Shown: in pieces, positions 37,632 through 47,109 of the stretch | How positions within the stretch are numbered: position 1 is the first letter of the stretch | How the letters are laid out: the number at the start of each line of letters is the position of its first letter | From: Rhizobium tumorigenes | GTDB taxonomy: Bacteria; Pseudomonadota; Alphaproteobacteria; Rhizobiales; Rhizobiaceae | Assembly (NCBI RefSeq): GCF_003240565.2 | Contig: NZ_CP117260.1 | Span: 124,001 to 188,000, forward strand | Reading direction: 5' to 3' | Length of the DNA stretch: 64,000 nt | The notes under the pieces: model-generated | What the model saw: only the letters and a program-made list of their open reading frames with translations | Told to the model about the DNA's origin: nothing | Database searches by the model: none | Program-made: the position numbers and the translations under genes

Positions 37632-37795
37632 GCCTAATAAATAGGCAGGGTGTAGCAGTGAATAAAAATTCGGCGAATACATCAAAAAATAGTTGCATTT
37701 ATCCACTATCTGGCAAATCATAGTCCTCGGAAGACTACCCTTAATTATCGCCTCCCAAGATCGTAATAACTGCCCTTGTGAGAAAAGGCAGGGTG
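37632..37795. promoter_or_regulatory. Repeat-bearing promoter region of the MarR gene
   Basis: A GCCTA-ATAAA-TAGGC palindrome (37632-37646) ends inside AGGCAGGGTG (37643-37652), and the same 10-mer recurs at 37786-37795, where a matching TGCCCTT lies upstream (37771-37777). The two sites sit in the AT-rich gap before the MarR gene, fitting autoregulation by a MarR dimer. This is a by-eye assignment. Confidence 0.35.
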
Positions 37796-37825
37796 GTACC
37801 ACTTTGTTTTTTAAGGCTTTTGACT

Positions 37826-38311
37826 GTGCCAGAACGACGAAAGACGCCACCCGTTTCGCTTGAGGACATCGATCTCGATGTGCTGGAAGATACGCTGAGC
37901 TTCTACATCCGCACGGTCAATATTGCAGTCTCGCGCGATCTGGATGAGCGCCTTGAGGGATACGATGTCGCCAAGGGGACCGGAAAGATCACCACCTTGC
38001 TCATGGTCGACAGTCATCCGGGAATTCGCCCGTCCGTGATCGCCCAACTCATTCTCAAGGATCGCTCCGCCATGGGCCGCCTTGTCGAGCAGATGGAAAG
38101 CCAGGGGCTCCTGACCCGCGAGACGTCGGTAGACGACAATCGCGCACAGGAACTTTACATCACAGGAAAGGGCGCCGAGCTGGCTGTCGAGGTGCGCGCC
38201 ATCGTTACCCGGCAATCGAAAGACTTCTTCGACTTCGTGCCGGAGGGCGACCAGCAACTGCTGATGGACATTCTGCGCAGAACCTACCGGCGGATCGCCG
38301 GCCTGTCCTGA
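37826..38311 (+). CDS. MarR-family transcriptional regulator
   Basis: 161 residues from the GTG at 37826 (AAGG nine bases upstream; an in-frame GTG at 37778 adds 16 residues). The winged helix is RPSVIAQLILKDRSAMGRLVEQMESQGLLTRE with a wing of DDNRAQELYITGKG. It starts the MarR-SDR-oxidoreductase-binding protein run on the plus strand and probably controls it in response to an amine or peptide-like ligand. Confidence 0.85.
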   Translation: MPERRKTPPVSLEDIDLDVLEDTLSFYIRTVNIAVSRDLDERLEGYDVAKGTGKITTLLMVDSHPGIRPSVIAQLILKDRSAMGRLVEQMESQGLLTRETSVDDNRAQELYITGKGAELAVEVRAIVTRQSKDFFDFVPEGDQQLLMDILRRTYRRIAGLS

Positions 38312-38334
38312 TCGTTGTTTTGGAGGATTATGCC

Positions 38335-39033
38335 ATGATGGCAGAGCGTGTAGCGTTGATATCGGGTGCCAATCGTGGCATCGGCGCGGCTGTGGCGGTT
38401 TTTCTGCACGAACAGGGATGGCGCCTGTCGCTTGGCATGCGCACACCGTCGCAGCCTGCCTGGGCCGATCCACGGCGCGTTCATGTCCAAGCCTACGATG
38501 CATTTGACGAAACTGCCGAGCAGACCTGGGTCAATGCGGCCATCGACCGTTTCGGCCGCATCGATGCCATCGTCGCCAATGCCGGGATCATGATTCCGAA
38601 ATCGGTCATAGAGGCCGACGAGGTGGACATCGACGCGATGCTTGCTGTCAACGTCAAGGCGCCGCGCCGGCTTGCCCGGGCTGCATGGCCGGCTCTTAGC
38701 GAGAGTGGCTGGGGCAGGGTGATTATTCTCGGTTCGTTGTCCGGCAAGCGCGTGAAGTCGGCCGGTGCCGGTTCGTATTCGATCTCCAAGTTTGCAGCTG
38801 TTGCCCTTGCCCACGGCATCCGCCATGCGGGCTTCGATCTCGGCATCCGCGCTACCGCCGTCTGCCCGGGTTTTGTTGCCACAGACATGGCGCTAAGTAT
38901 CAGCGATCGCATCGCCGAAACGATGACCGACCCGCGTGATCTTGCCCGCATCATATCCATGCTGCTGGACCTGCCGAACGAGGCCAGTGTCGCCGAATTC
39001 AACATCAATTGCCAGCTCGAGGAATCCTACTGA
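38335..39033 (+). CDS. Short-chain dehydrogenase/reductase
   Basis: 232 residues. Cofactor motif SGANRGIGAA, IVANAGIM, catalytic Ser in ILGSLSGK and Y-x3-K in SYSISKFA. GGAGG precedes the ATG at 38335. The stop is one base before the next gene's start, so the two are co-translated. The substrate is unknown; its partner FAD oxidoreductase suggests oxidation of an amine or amino acid derivative. Confidence 0.87.
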   Translation: MMAERVALISGANRGIGAAVAVFLHEQGWRLSLGMRTPSQPAWADPRRVHVQAYDAFDETAEQTWVNAAIDRFGRIDAIVANAGIMIPKSVIEADEVDIDAMLAVNVKAPRRLARAAWPALSESGWGRVIILGSLSGKRVKSAGAGSYSISKFAAVALAHGIRHAGFDLGIRATAVCPGFVATDMALSISDRIAETMTDPRDLARIISMLLDLPNEASVAEFNINCQLEESY

Positions 39034-39034
39034 A

Positions 39035-40366
39035 ATGCCCGGACCCTATGTCGTTCCCGTCCACGGCGATGCCGACCTGCCTGCCGAAGTGGATGTCGTC
39101 GTTATCGGCGGCGGCATCATCGGCACGTCCACTGCGCTCGAACTTGCCGAGCGCGGCCTGCGCGTTGCCCTTTGCGAAAAGGGGGGCATCGGTCACGAGC
39201 AGTCGAGCCGCAACTGGGGCTGGGTGCGTATTTCCAGGCGAGATCCGCGCGAAGTGCCGCTGATGGCGGAAGCCCTGCGGCTGTGGAGCAATCTCGACCA
39301 GAGGATTGGTCGTTCCACAGGCTACAAACGTGCTGGCATCCTGTTCACCTGCGCCAGCGATCAGGAGTTTGCCGATCACGAGCGCTGGAACCGCAACCTC
39401 GAAGGTTACCAGCTTGACTCCAGGATGCTGAGTGCCGGAGAATTCCGGTCGATGTTCCCGAATGCGGATATGAACATCAAGGGTGCGCTCTACACCTCCG
39501 CAGACGGACGTGCCGAACCGCAGGTCGCAGCCCCCGCGGTTGCCGAAGCCGCCCGCGACAAGGGAGCGACGATCCTGACGGAATGCGCAGTGCGCGGCAT
39601 CGAAACGTCCGGCGGGCGGATCTCCGGCGTTGTGACCGAGCGTGGCCCGATCGCATGTTCGGCAGTGGTGCTTGCCGGCGGGGCATGGTCCAGCCTGTTT
39701 TCCGGAAATTTTGGGATCGACCTGCCGCAGTTGAAGGTGATGAACTCGGTCCTGCGGACAAAGCCGCTGGAAGGTGGGCCGGAGCAGGCTATCTGGTCGC
39801 AGGGTTTTGCCGTGCGCAAGCGGCAGGATGGCGGCTATACGATTGCCTCCGGACACGAGAACGTCGTCGATATCGTGCCGAAATCCTTCCGCTATGCCCG
39901 CGACTTCATGCCTGCCTTTGGAAAGGAATGGCGCTCGCTCAAATTCCGGCTGGGCGGGCGCTTCCTCGACGAGGCCCGTATCCCCAATCGCTGGGCCATG
40001 GATGAGGCAAGCCCGTTCGAATACAATCGCGTGCTTGACCCGAAGCCCGCCAATAAGCTTTCCGATCTGGCGCTGGCCAACCTCAAGAAGGCATTTCCGG
40101 TCTTCGAAAAGGCAGAGATTGCCCAGCGTTGGGCGGGCTATATCGATGTGACGCCGGATGCCGTCCCGGTAATCTCAGCGGTCGATCAGATCCCCGGCTT
40201 CCATATCGCGACCGGTTTTTCCGGCCATGGCTTCGGCATCGGTCCTGCCGCAGGCAAGTTAATGGCCGACATCGTTACCAGCCGAACGCCGGTGGTCGAT
40301 CCCAGGGATTTTCGCTTTTCCCGCTTTTCCGACGGTTCGAAGATCGAGCTGATCAGCGGTTTCTAA
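39035..40366 (+). CDS. FAD-dependent oxidoreductase (DAO family)
   Basis: 443 residues. The FAD-binding GxGxxG is in VVVIGGGIIGTSTALELAE, and GYIDVTPDAVPVIS and GFSGHGFGIGPAAG mark the C-terminal FAD contact of glycine/D-amino-acid oxidase-like enzymes. The ATG at 39035 is adjacent to the SDR stop; earlier in-frame starts lie inside the SDR gene. It likely oxidises a secondary amine or N-substituted amino acid taken up by the downstream transporter. Confidence 0.87.
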   Translation: MPGPYVVPVHGDADLPAEVDVVVIGGGIIGTSTALELAERGLRVALCEKGGIGHEQSSRNWGWVRISRRDPREVPLMAEALRLWSNLDQRIGRSTGYKRAGILFTCASDQEFADHERWNRNLEGYQLDSRMLSAGEFRSMFPNADMNIKGALYTSADGRAEPQVAAPAVAEAARDKGATILTECAVRGIETSGGRISGVVTERGPIACSAVVLAGGAWSSLFSGNFGIDLPQLKVMNSVLRTKPLEGGPEQAIWSQGFAVRKRQDGGYTIASGHENVVDIVPKSFRYARDFMPAFGKEWRSLKFRLGGRFLDEARIPNRWAMDEASPFEYNRVLDPKPANKLSDLALANLKKAFPVFEKAEIAQRWAGYIDVTPDAVPVISAVDQIPGFHIATGFSGHGFGIGPAAGKLMADIVTSRTPVVDPRDFRFSRFSDGSKIELISGF

Positions 40367-40448
40367 TTCTGCCCGGCAAAGAAGGCAGATGACATGACGT
40401 GCCGAAAAACAAAGTGGAACAGTGACTGAAAATCAAAGGGGAAAGCCG

Positions 40449-42125
40449 ATGTCTGACGAAACCAAGCCTGCAGTTTTCAACCCGACGCGCCGCCAGGCGC
40501 TCACCATGATGGCTTTGGCCGGTGCATCCGGCTTGATCATGCCCGGCCTTCTCGGCCGAGACCAGGCCCTTGCCGCGACGCCGCCGGCAAAGCCGACCGG
40601 CCAGATGATCGTCGGCTTTTCACAGGAACCGACCGTCTTCAATCCACATATGCTGCATATCGAAGTCGACGAAGGTATCCATTTCAGCCTGTTCGACCCG
40701 CTTTTCGCCATTGATCCCCAAGGCAAGTTCACGCCAGCGCTGGCCGTCGAGGTTCCCAGCGTCGAAAATGGCGGCATCTCTGCCGATGGGCTTTCCTGGA
40801 AGGTCAAGCTGCGCGACGATGTCAAGTGGCATGACGGGTCGCCTTTCACTGCCGAAGACGTCAAGTTCACATTGGAACTGATGGTCGATCCAGCGTTTCT
40901 CAGCTGGCGCAAGACCGGCCATGAATTGGTACGGGACCTGACTGTCGTCTCGCCGACCGAAATTACGTGGAAGATGGAAAAGCCGTTCGCACCTTATCCC
41001 TCGATCCTCGCCTCGACCTTCATAGTGCCCAAGCACATCCTCGGCGCAGAGAAGGACAAGAATACCGCACCGTTCAACCATGCGCCCGTCGGCACCGGTC
41101 CGTTCAAGTGGGTGGAGCGGGTCCCAGGCGATCATATCACCCTTGAAGCCAATACCGGCTATTTCGGTGACGGCCCCTACCTCGAACGCATCATCTACAA
41201 ATACATTCCTGACCTGACGGTTCTCTACACCCAGTTCAAGACCGGCGATATCGACGTCGCGGGCCTGCAGTGGATCACGCCGGATCACTATGAAGAAGCC
41301 AAGGCGCTGGATGGCAAGACCGTGCTCGTCGTGCCGGGCTCGACAGTCGAATCGGTAACCTTCAACATGGAGAGGCCCCAGTTCAAGGATCTCGCGGTCC
41401 GACAGGCGCTCTATCATGCGCTGGACAAGGCGACGATCATCGACACGCTCTATTATGGCCTGCCGACACCCACTGAAAGCTATATGCCGCAGCAAACTTT
41501 CTATGCCAATCCGGATCTGCCCAAGCATGAATACGATCCCGAAAAGGCCAAGAAACTTCTGGACGATGCAGGCTGGGTGCCCGGCAGCGACGGCATCCGC
41601 GCTAAGAACGGCGTCAAGCTTTCCTTCTCGAATTCGACCACGGCCGGCAATCATATCCGCGAACAGGTGCAGCAGTTCATGCAGCAGTCCTTCAAGGATC
41701 TCGGCATAGAGATGACGATCTCCAATCTGCCACCCGCCGTCATGTGGGGCGAATACTGGACCAGTTCGAAGTTCGACAGCGTCGTTGTCGGGCTCGACTT
41801 CCTGACAGGCGCCGATCCCGATACGTCTGACTATTTCAAGTCGACATCGATCGTTGCCAAAGGCGGCTCTGGCCAGAACACCTGGCAATATGCCAATCCC
41901 GAGGTCGACAAGCTGCTGACCGAGGGCGGCCAGACGTTCGTGCCGGAGGACCGCAAGAAGATCTACCTTAAGATCCAGGACATCATACGCGCCGATCTGC
42001 CGTTGCTGCCCATCTTCCAGTACGCCACGGTCCGTGGCTACAAGAAGGGCGCCGAGGGTATCGCCTACAACGTCAACGTCCGTATCGACAGCTGGAACCC
42101 GGGGAGCTGGTACTGGGCGTCCTGA
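40449..42125 (+). CDS. Peptide/amine ABC substrate-binding protein, family 5, Tat signal
   Basis: 558 residues. The N-terminal segment has TRRQALT followed by a hydrophobic stretch (MMALAGASGLIMPGLLG) and cleavage near ALAA, typical of a twin-arginine signal. The mature part has family-5 motifs, such as LRDDVKWHDGSPFTAEDV. The ATG at 40449 follows AAAGGGGAAAG. It binds di/oligopeptides or related opine-like ligands in the periplasm. Confidence 0.9.
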   Translation: MSDETKPAVFNPTRRQALTMMALAGASGLIMPGLLGRDQALAATPPAKPTGQMIVGFSQEPTVFNPHMLHIEVDEGIHFSLFDPLFAIDPQGKFTPALAVEVPSVENGGISADGLSWKVKLRDDVKWHDGSPFTAEDVKFTLELMVDPAFLSWRKTGHELVRDLTVVSPTEITWKMEKPFAPYPSILASTFIVPKHILGAEKDKNTAPFNHAPVGTGPFKWVERVPGDHITLEANTGYFGDGPYLERIIYKYIPDLTVLYTQFKTGDIDVAGLQWITPDHYEEAKALDGKTVLVVPGSTVESVTFNMERPQFKDLAVRQALYHALDKATIIDTLYYGLPTPTESYMPQQTFYANPDLPKHEYDPEKAKKLLDDAGWVPGSDGIRAKNGVKLSFSNSTTAGNHIREQVQQFMQQSFKDLGIEMTISNLPPAVMWGEYWTSSKFDSVVVGLDFLTGADPDTSDYFKSTSIVAKGGSGQNTWQYANPEVDKLLTEGGQTFVPEDRKKIYLKIQDIIRADLPLLPIFQYATVRGYKKGAEGIAYNVNVRIDSWNPGSWYWAS

Positions 42126-42140
42126 CGCCGATCCCTTATC

Positions 42141-42167
42141 CGCCCTCTCCTTTTGCGGGAGGGGGCG
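42141..42167 (+). terminator. Stem-loop between binding protein and permease genes
   Basis: CGCCCTCTCC and GGAGGGGGCG pair over 10 positions (one G-U) with a 7-base loop, 16 bp after the binding-protein stop. No T-run follows; probably a 3' stabiliser or partial terminator allowing binding-protein excess. Confidence 0.6.
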
Positions 42168-42222
42168 AAAGAGGCATTCGACGTCCGGGACCGCGCGTCC
42201 CGCAATTATCGGAGAGACCGCG

Positions 42223-43173
42223 ATGCTGCACTATCTTCTGGGCCGTTTATGGCAGAGCCTCATCCTTTTGGTTCTGGTGTCGATGATCGGCTTCGCCGTC
42301 CTCAATCTTGCGCCCGGCGGGCCGTTGTCGCAATATGCGCTTACCCCCGGGATGACCAAGGAAACGCTCGATCGCATCTCCGAGCAGATGGGCCTGAACC
42401 GGCCGCTGCCGATCCAGTATATCGACTGGCTCTGGCATCTTCTACAGGGTGACTGGGGTCGCTCCTATCGTGACAGCCAGCCGGTGCTCGGCATCATCAC
42501 CGGGCATCTCTTTGCCACGCTGCTGCTGATGGGCTCATCGACCGTGTTGTCGATTGCCGTCGGGACCTGGGTGGGTATCAAGGGCGCGACCAAGCGCTAT
42601 TCGATCTTCGATTATTCCGCCACCGTGGGTGCCATGGTCGCCCTGTCGATCCCGACATTCTGGTTCGGACTTGTCGCGATCTATCTGTTTGCCCTCAAAT
42701 TGCGGTGGCTGCCAGCGGGCAACATGTACACGATCGGCAATGGCTCGGTCAGTGACTACGCCATCCACCTCATCATGCCCACGGTGGTTCTGGCGCTCGT
42801 CAACGTCGCCGTCTGGAGCCGCTACATGCGCACCGCAACGCTTGACGTCATCAACCAGGATTTTGTCCGCACCGCAAAAGCCAAGGGGCTATCGGAGCGG
42901 CGTGTCCTCATGAAGCACGTCATCGGCAATGCACTCCTGCCGATGATCACCCTGGCGGGGTTGCAGCTTCCAACCATTCTCGGCGGCGCGCTGGTGACCG
43001 AGACGGTCTTCACATGGCCAGGCATGGGGCGGCTGTTTCTGGATAGCCTTGGGTACAACGACTATCCGGTTGTCATGGGCCTCCTGATGTTTTCTGCGAT
43101 CCTCGTGCTGTTCGGCAGTCTCATCGCCGATCTCCTCGTTGCCTTCGTCGACCCGCGCATTCGGCTGAGTTAG
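42223..43173 (+). CDS. Dipeptide-type ABC permease (DppB-like)
   Basis: 316 residues, six predicted transmembrane segments. N-terminal LLGRLWQSLILLVLVSMIGF and the coupling loop near DFVRTAKAKGLSERRVLMKH are typical. GGAGAG precedes the ATG at 42223. It starts the membrane pair for the family-5 binding protein. Confidence 0.9.
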   Translation: MLHYLLGRLWQSLILLVLVSMIGFAVLNLAPGGPLSQYALTPGMTKETLDRISEQMGLNRPLPIQYIDWLWHLLQGDWGRSYRDSQPVLGIITGHLFATLLLMGSSTVLSIAVGTWVGIKGATKRYSIFDYSATVGAMVALSIPTFWFGLVAIYLFALKLRWLPAGNMYTIGNGSVSDYAIHLIMPTVVLALVNVAVWSRYMRTATLDVINQDFVRTAKAKGLSERRVLMKHVIGNALLPMITLAGLQLPTILGGALVTETVFTWPGMGRLFLDSLGYNDYPVVMGLLMFSAILVLFGSLIADLLVAFVDPRIRLS

Positions 43174-43183
43174 GAAAAAGATC

Positions 43184-44068
43184 ATGTCCGCAATCGCTTC
43201 CATACCCGGCTCCGGCAAATCCCATTGGTGGCAAAGCCGCACCTTCCGTCGGTTCGCGCGCCACAGGCTTGCCATGATCGGCCTGATCATGATCACGCTG
43301 CTGACGCTCGCCTGCGTCATCGGTCCCTACCTGCTGCCGTTCAACGAACTCTATATCGACCTGCGCGCCCGCTTTGCCCCACCGCTGACCGGCTACCACA
43401 TCTTCGGAACCGATCCGCTTGGTCGCGATCTCGCTGCCCGCCTGTTCATGGCCGGACGCATTTCGCTGCTCGTCGGTTTTTTCGCCATGGTGCTCAGCAC
43501 GATCTTCGGCACCGTCATCGGTGTCTGCGCCGGCTACTACGGCGGACGTATCGGCGCGGCGCTGATGCGGTTCGTCGATGCCTTCCTGTCGTTTCCCAGT
43601 ATCTTCCTGCTTCTGGCGCTGGCAGCCTTCATCAAGCCCAGCCCGTTCATGATCACCGTCATCATCGCAGTCACCAGCTGGATGGAGATCGCGCGTATCG
43701 TCGAAGCCGAGGTGCGCTCGCTGCGCGAACGGGATTTCGTGCTGGCCGCCCGGATGCTCGGCCTTTCCAACAGCTGGATCATGTTTCGCGAACTCCTGCC
43801 GAACGCCATCGGCCCGATCATCGTCGCTGCTACCCTTACAGTCGCGCGTGCCATCCTGCTCGAAGCCTATGTCAGTTTCCTCGGCTACGGCATCCAGCCG
43901 CCGCTACCGAGCTGGGGCAATATGCTGAACGGTGCGCAGCAATATCTCGACCGCGCCCCGTGGCTCGCGATCGTACCGGGCGTGGCGATCACACTGGCGG
44001 TAACAAGCTTCAACTTCATCGGGGATGGTCTGCGCGATGCACTCGACGCGCGCAGCGATTCAAACTGA
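43184..44068 (+). CDS. Dipeptide-type ABC permease (DppC-like)
   Basis: 294 residues, N-terminal cytoplasmic segment then six hydrophobic segments. FGTDPLGRDLAARLFMAGR and REDF-type loop RERDFVLAARMLGLSN are the DppC signatures. It starts 10 bp after the first permease, completing the channel. Confidence 0.9.
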   Translation: MSAIASIPGSGKSHWWQSRTFRRFARHRLAMIGLIMITLLTLACVIGPYLLPFNELYIDLRARFAPPLTGYHIFGTDPLGRDLAARLFMAGRISLLVGFFAMVLSTIFGTVIGVCAGYYGGRIGAALMRFVDAFLSFPSIFLLLALAAFIKPSPFMITVIIAVTSWMEIARIVEAEVRSLRERDFVLAARMLGLSNSWIMFRELLPNAIGPIIVAATLTVARAILLEAYVSFLGYGIQPPLPSWGNMLNGAQQYLDRAPWLAIVPGVAITLAVTSFNFIGDGLRDALDARSDSN

Positions 44069-44079
44069 AGGGGAGCGGC

Positions 44080-45403
44080 ATGACCCGGTTTTCTCCGTTC
44101 AAGACGACCTTATGGTACGACACCGCAACGCCCGCCGTCGAAACGAAAGAGCTGGAGGGTACGGTCAAAGCCGATGTCTGCATCGTTGGCGGGGGCTACA
44201 CCGGGCTGACCACGGCGCTCGACTTGGCGAGCGACGGCATCAGCGTGGTGCTTCTGGAGAGGGAAGAGATCGGCTTTGGTGGTTCCGGTCGCAACGCCGG
44301 TCATTGCACGCCGACGTTCACGCACTACAGCCTGCCGGAGTTGCGCCGCATGCTCGGCGAGCCCTGGGCAGAAAGGCTGATCGCCAGGCAGACCCGCGCC
44401 AACGACCGCGTATCCGGCATGATCGAGCGCTACCAGATCCAGTGCGAATGGCAGCAGCACGGCTATGTCATGGGTGCTGCCTATCCCGGCATGATGAAGA
44501 CAATCGAAGAAAAGGTGCGCACTTACAACGCAGTCGGCGCGAACACCCGCGTCCTGGACAAAGACGAGGTGTCGACGATTACCGGTAGCCCGCGCTTTCA
44601 CGGCGGCTGGCTGCACGAGGAGGCAGGGCATCTCAATCCTCTCGGTTATTCCCGCGGCCTTGCCCGCGCGGTCATCCAGGAGGGCGGAATTATCCATACG
44701 CAATCGCCGGTGACCGGTTGCGAGCGCGACGGAACCGCCTGGGCGATCCGCACACCCAAGGGAAAAGTGGTTGCCGACAAGGTGATTTTCGCCACCGGCG
44801 CCTATACGGTTGGCGGATGGCCAAAGCTCGACCAGACCTTCAGAATCCAGAAGGTCTTCGTCGCGGCAACGCAGCCGCTATCGGAAGACGAGCGCCGCTC
44901 GATCCTGCCACGCAATACCACCGTCCATGACGGTCGCGGCGATATCTATGTCTACAAGTACAACGCCGAAGGACGGATCGTCGCGTCGATGTTTCCGATG
45001 GGTCGGCGCGGTCGCGATATGGAGTATACCCGCAGGGTTATGAGCGACCGGCTGAAATGGCTGCATCCGCAGATCAGGCAGGAGATCCCGGTGGGAGTAT
45101 TTCTGGTTTGGCGAACTCGACATGCAATACCGAACCGTCCCGCGCCTTTACGACCTGGCACCGGGCGTCGTGGCGCTGACCGGCCTTTCGGGTCGTGGCG
45201 TGCCGACCGGCAGCATGCTGGGCGGCATCCTCTCGGACTGGGCAAAAGGCGTTCCGCAGTCAGATCTTTCGCTCAAGGTTGAGCCTCTGACGACGGCATC
45301 TCTCTATATGAAATACGGACCGCCGCTGACCCTGCGATACTACCGTGTTGCCGATTGGATCAAGACGAAACTTGCAGGCGCCGCCCTGCCGCCGCATGCC
45401 TGA
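44080..45403 (+). pseudogene. FAD-dependent oxidoreductase (PuuB-like) interrupted by a frameshift
   Basis: The N-terminal part reads GGGYTGLTTALDLAS and GFGGSGRNAGH, typical of gamma-glutamylputrescine oxidase-like DAO enzymes. The frame is intact to about codon 338 (45093), then garbles; the homologous text EYFWFGELDMQYR continues in the next frame from 45095 and runs on, with LTGLSGRGVPTGS, to the stop at 45401-45403. The cause is one extra G in the GGG at 45093-45095. Restored, the protein would be about 440 residues. It may be a recent pseudogene or a sequencing error. AAGGGGAG precedes the ATG. Confidence 0.85.
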
Positions 45404-45888
45404 TCCGATGCGCACCGCTGGCTTGCGGATAGCGCTGGAAAGAGCAACCCATGCCGTTACTGGCGACGACGTCGCTCACAATATCAATTTCACGTCGGTA
45501 ATTTAGCGCATGGGCGCGAATCTGGCAGTCTAAAGCCGTCGCAGTGCTGCCATTCTGGACCGCGATGGCGCAGTGGGGCGCTCAAAGCCGTCCTCAGCCG
45601 CGGGCCCGCTTTGCGCAAAGTCGTGAAGGTCACATTGCAGATCGTCAAGCGAACAGACAAGGCAAAAGGTTTCGAAGAGCTGCCGCGTAGGTGGTCGTGG
45701 AGCATTTCGAGTCAGGTCTCTCAGACAAGGCGGCAACAACCGAACGACGAAATTGACATTTGGCAATTATCAAAAATTGTAGGTTTTAAGTCGCCTTTTA
45801 GTTGATATCTATTGTTAATGACGGTTGCATTACCTCTAGCTAATACTTTGGTTGGCGGAACTCATCTGCTGGCACCGTGGAGGGAAAC
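45404..45888. other. Intergenic region upstream of the pilus operon
   Basis: 485 bases without a supported gene. It is GC-rich to 45700, then AT-rich. A TTGACA hexamer (45753-45758) and an adjacent inverted repeat CAATT-ATCAAA-AATTG (45764-45779) mark the likely promoter/operator zone of the pilus operon. Confidence 0.5.
45753..45781 (+). promoter_or_regulatory. Candidate pilus operon promoter/operator
   Basis: TTGACA at 45753-45758 would be a -35 box, but the matching -10 is poor. The repeat CAATT...AATTG overlaps the spacer. The start codon at 45889 is about 110 bp downstream. Speculative. Confidence 0.3.
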
Positions 45889-46386
45889 ATGAAAAGCAAC
45901 TGCACTTTGTTCTACACAACTTTTTCCATGTTGGTGCTGCTGGCGGGAACGACATCTGCGCAGACGTCAAGTTCACAATTCAACGTGCAGATGACGATCA
46001 CATCCGACTGCCAGATCACCTCCGCAGGCAACATGGACTTCGGTTCGACGGGCGTGATCGGCTCCAACAAAGACGCCACCAGTGCCATCGTCGTCCAGTG
46101 CACTAGTGGCACTGCCTATAACATTGGCCTGGACACAGGCCGCGGTGTCGGGGCAACGGTCACCACGCGCTACATGACCGGGCCTGCCACTGCAAAGCTC
46201 GGCTATTCGCTGTTCACGGATACCGGCCGCACCACCACTTGGGGCAATACCGTCAGCACCAATACAATGAGTGCAACAGGCACTGGCTCCACCCAGTCTT
46301 ATACGGTCTATGGGCGTGTACCGCCGCAGGCTACGCCGGCGCCCGGCGCCTATACCGACATCGTCGCCGTCACCCTCACATATTGA
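45889..46386 (+). CDS. Spore coat U (SCPU) domain pilin subunit
   Basis: 165 residues with a signal peptide (cleavage near SAQ) and one SCPU domain, the immunoglobulin-like pilin fold of archaic chaperone-usher pili. Cysteines in SDCQIT and VQCTSGT would form the fold's disulfide, and the protein ends in the aromatic VTLTY. GGAGGG precedes the ATG at 45889; a GTG four codons earlier is weaker. It is the likely major subunit of the fibre assembled by the next two genes. Confidence 0.9.
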   Translation: MKSNCTLFYTTFSMLVLLAGTTSAQTSSSQFNVQMTITSDCQITSAGNMDFGSTGVIGSNKDATSAIVVQCTSGTAYNIGLDTGRGVGATVTTRYMTGPATAKLGYSLFTDTGRTTTWGNTVSTNTMSATGTGSTQSYTVYGRVPPQATPAPGAYTDIVAVTLTY

Positions 46387-46401
46387 TCGAGGAGAAACCT
46401 C

Positions 46402-47109
46402 ATGCGTTCTATTGCCTTCGCCTTGGCGATGACGGCGGCTATCGGCTGCGCGTCGATAGTCTCGGCCGCGTCGCTCCGGGTCGCGCCTGTAGTCATCGAC
46501 CTGACCGCACCGACGTCCAGCTCCCACATCACGCTCTGGAACGATGCGGCCAAGCCGATCAACGTCCAGGTCCGCATCTTCAAGTGGGACCAGGCCACAG
46601 GGGCGGACGTCCTCATGCCCGCGCAGGACGTGATGGTGAGCCCGCCGATTACCAGCATGAAGCCGGGGGCCCAGAACCTCGTGCGCATCGTACGTACGTC
46701 GAAAGCGCCGGTCAGCGGCGAGGAAAGCTATCGCCTGGTGGTGGACGAACTGCCGACAGCTGGTCCGCAGGCAGCCACCGTCGTCATGGTGGTGCGTCAT
46801 TCCATCCCTGTGTTTTTCTCCCAGGATCAGGTCTCCGCTCCGTCCGTTGAATGGGACATCAAGCCTTCGGTGGGTGGTTATCAAGTGACTGCGATCAATC
46901 GCGGCCAGCGGCGTTTCAAGGTGGCCAATCTCAGCCTGAAGACCGGGACAGCGACCATTGGCAGGCGCGACGGCCTCGTCGGCTATGTGTTGGGAGGATC
47001 GAGCGTCAGCTGGTTTGTGGCCGGCAAGAAGACAGCCGCGGCTTTGACTGTGTCGGGCGAAAACGAGGGCGGTAGCTTCAATGCCAAGACGAAACTCATG
47101 GGTGGCTGA
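46402..47109 (+). CDS. Periplasmic pilus chaperone, archaic PapD-like
   Basis: 235 residues with a signal peptide (cleavage near VSAAS) and two Ig-like domains. VSPPITSMKPGAQNLVRIVR is the conserved strand with the basic pocket, and EESYRLVVDELP follows. It donates a strand to SCPU subunits in the periplasm. GAGGAG precedes the ATG 15 bp after the pilin gene. Confidence 0.9.
   Translation: MRSIAFALAMTAAIGCASIVSAASLRVAPVVIDLTAPTSSSHITLWNDAAKPINVQVRIFKWDQATGADVLMPAQDVMVSPPITSMKPGAQNLVRIVRTSKAPVSGEESYRLVVDELPTAGPQAATVVMVVRHSIPVFFSQDQVSAPSVEWDIKPSVGGYQVTAINRGQRRFKVANLSLKTGTATIGRRDGLVGYVLGGSSVSWFVAGKKTAAALTVSGENEGGSFNAKTKLMGG

Noticed and set aside
45093..45095. Programmed frameshifting in the PuuB-like oxidoreductase
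   Set aside because: No slippery heptamer and downstream pseudoknot were seen; a simple extra base in a G run is a better explanation.
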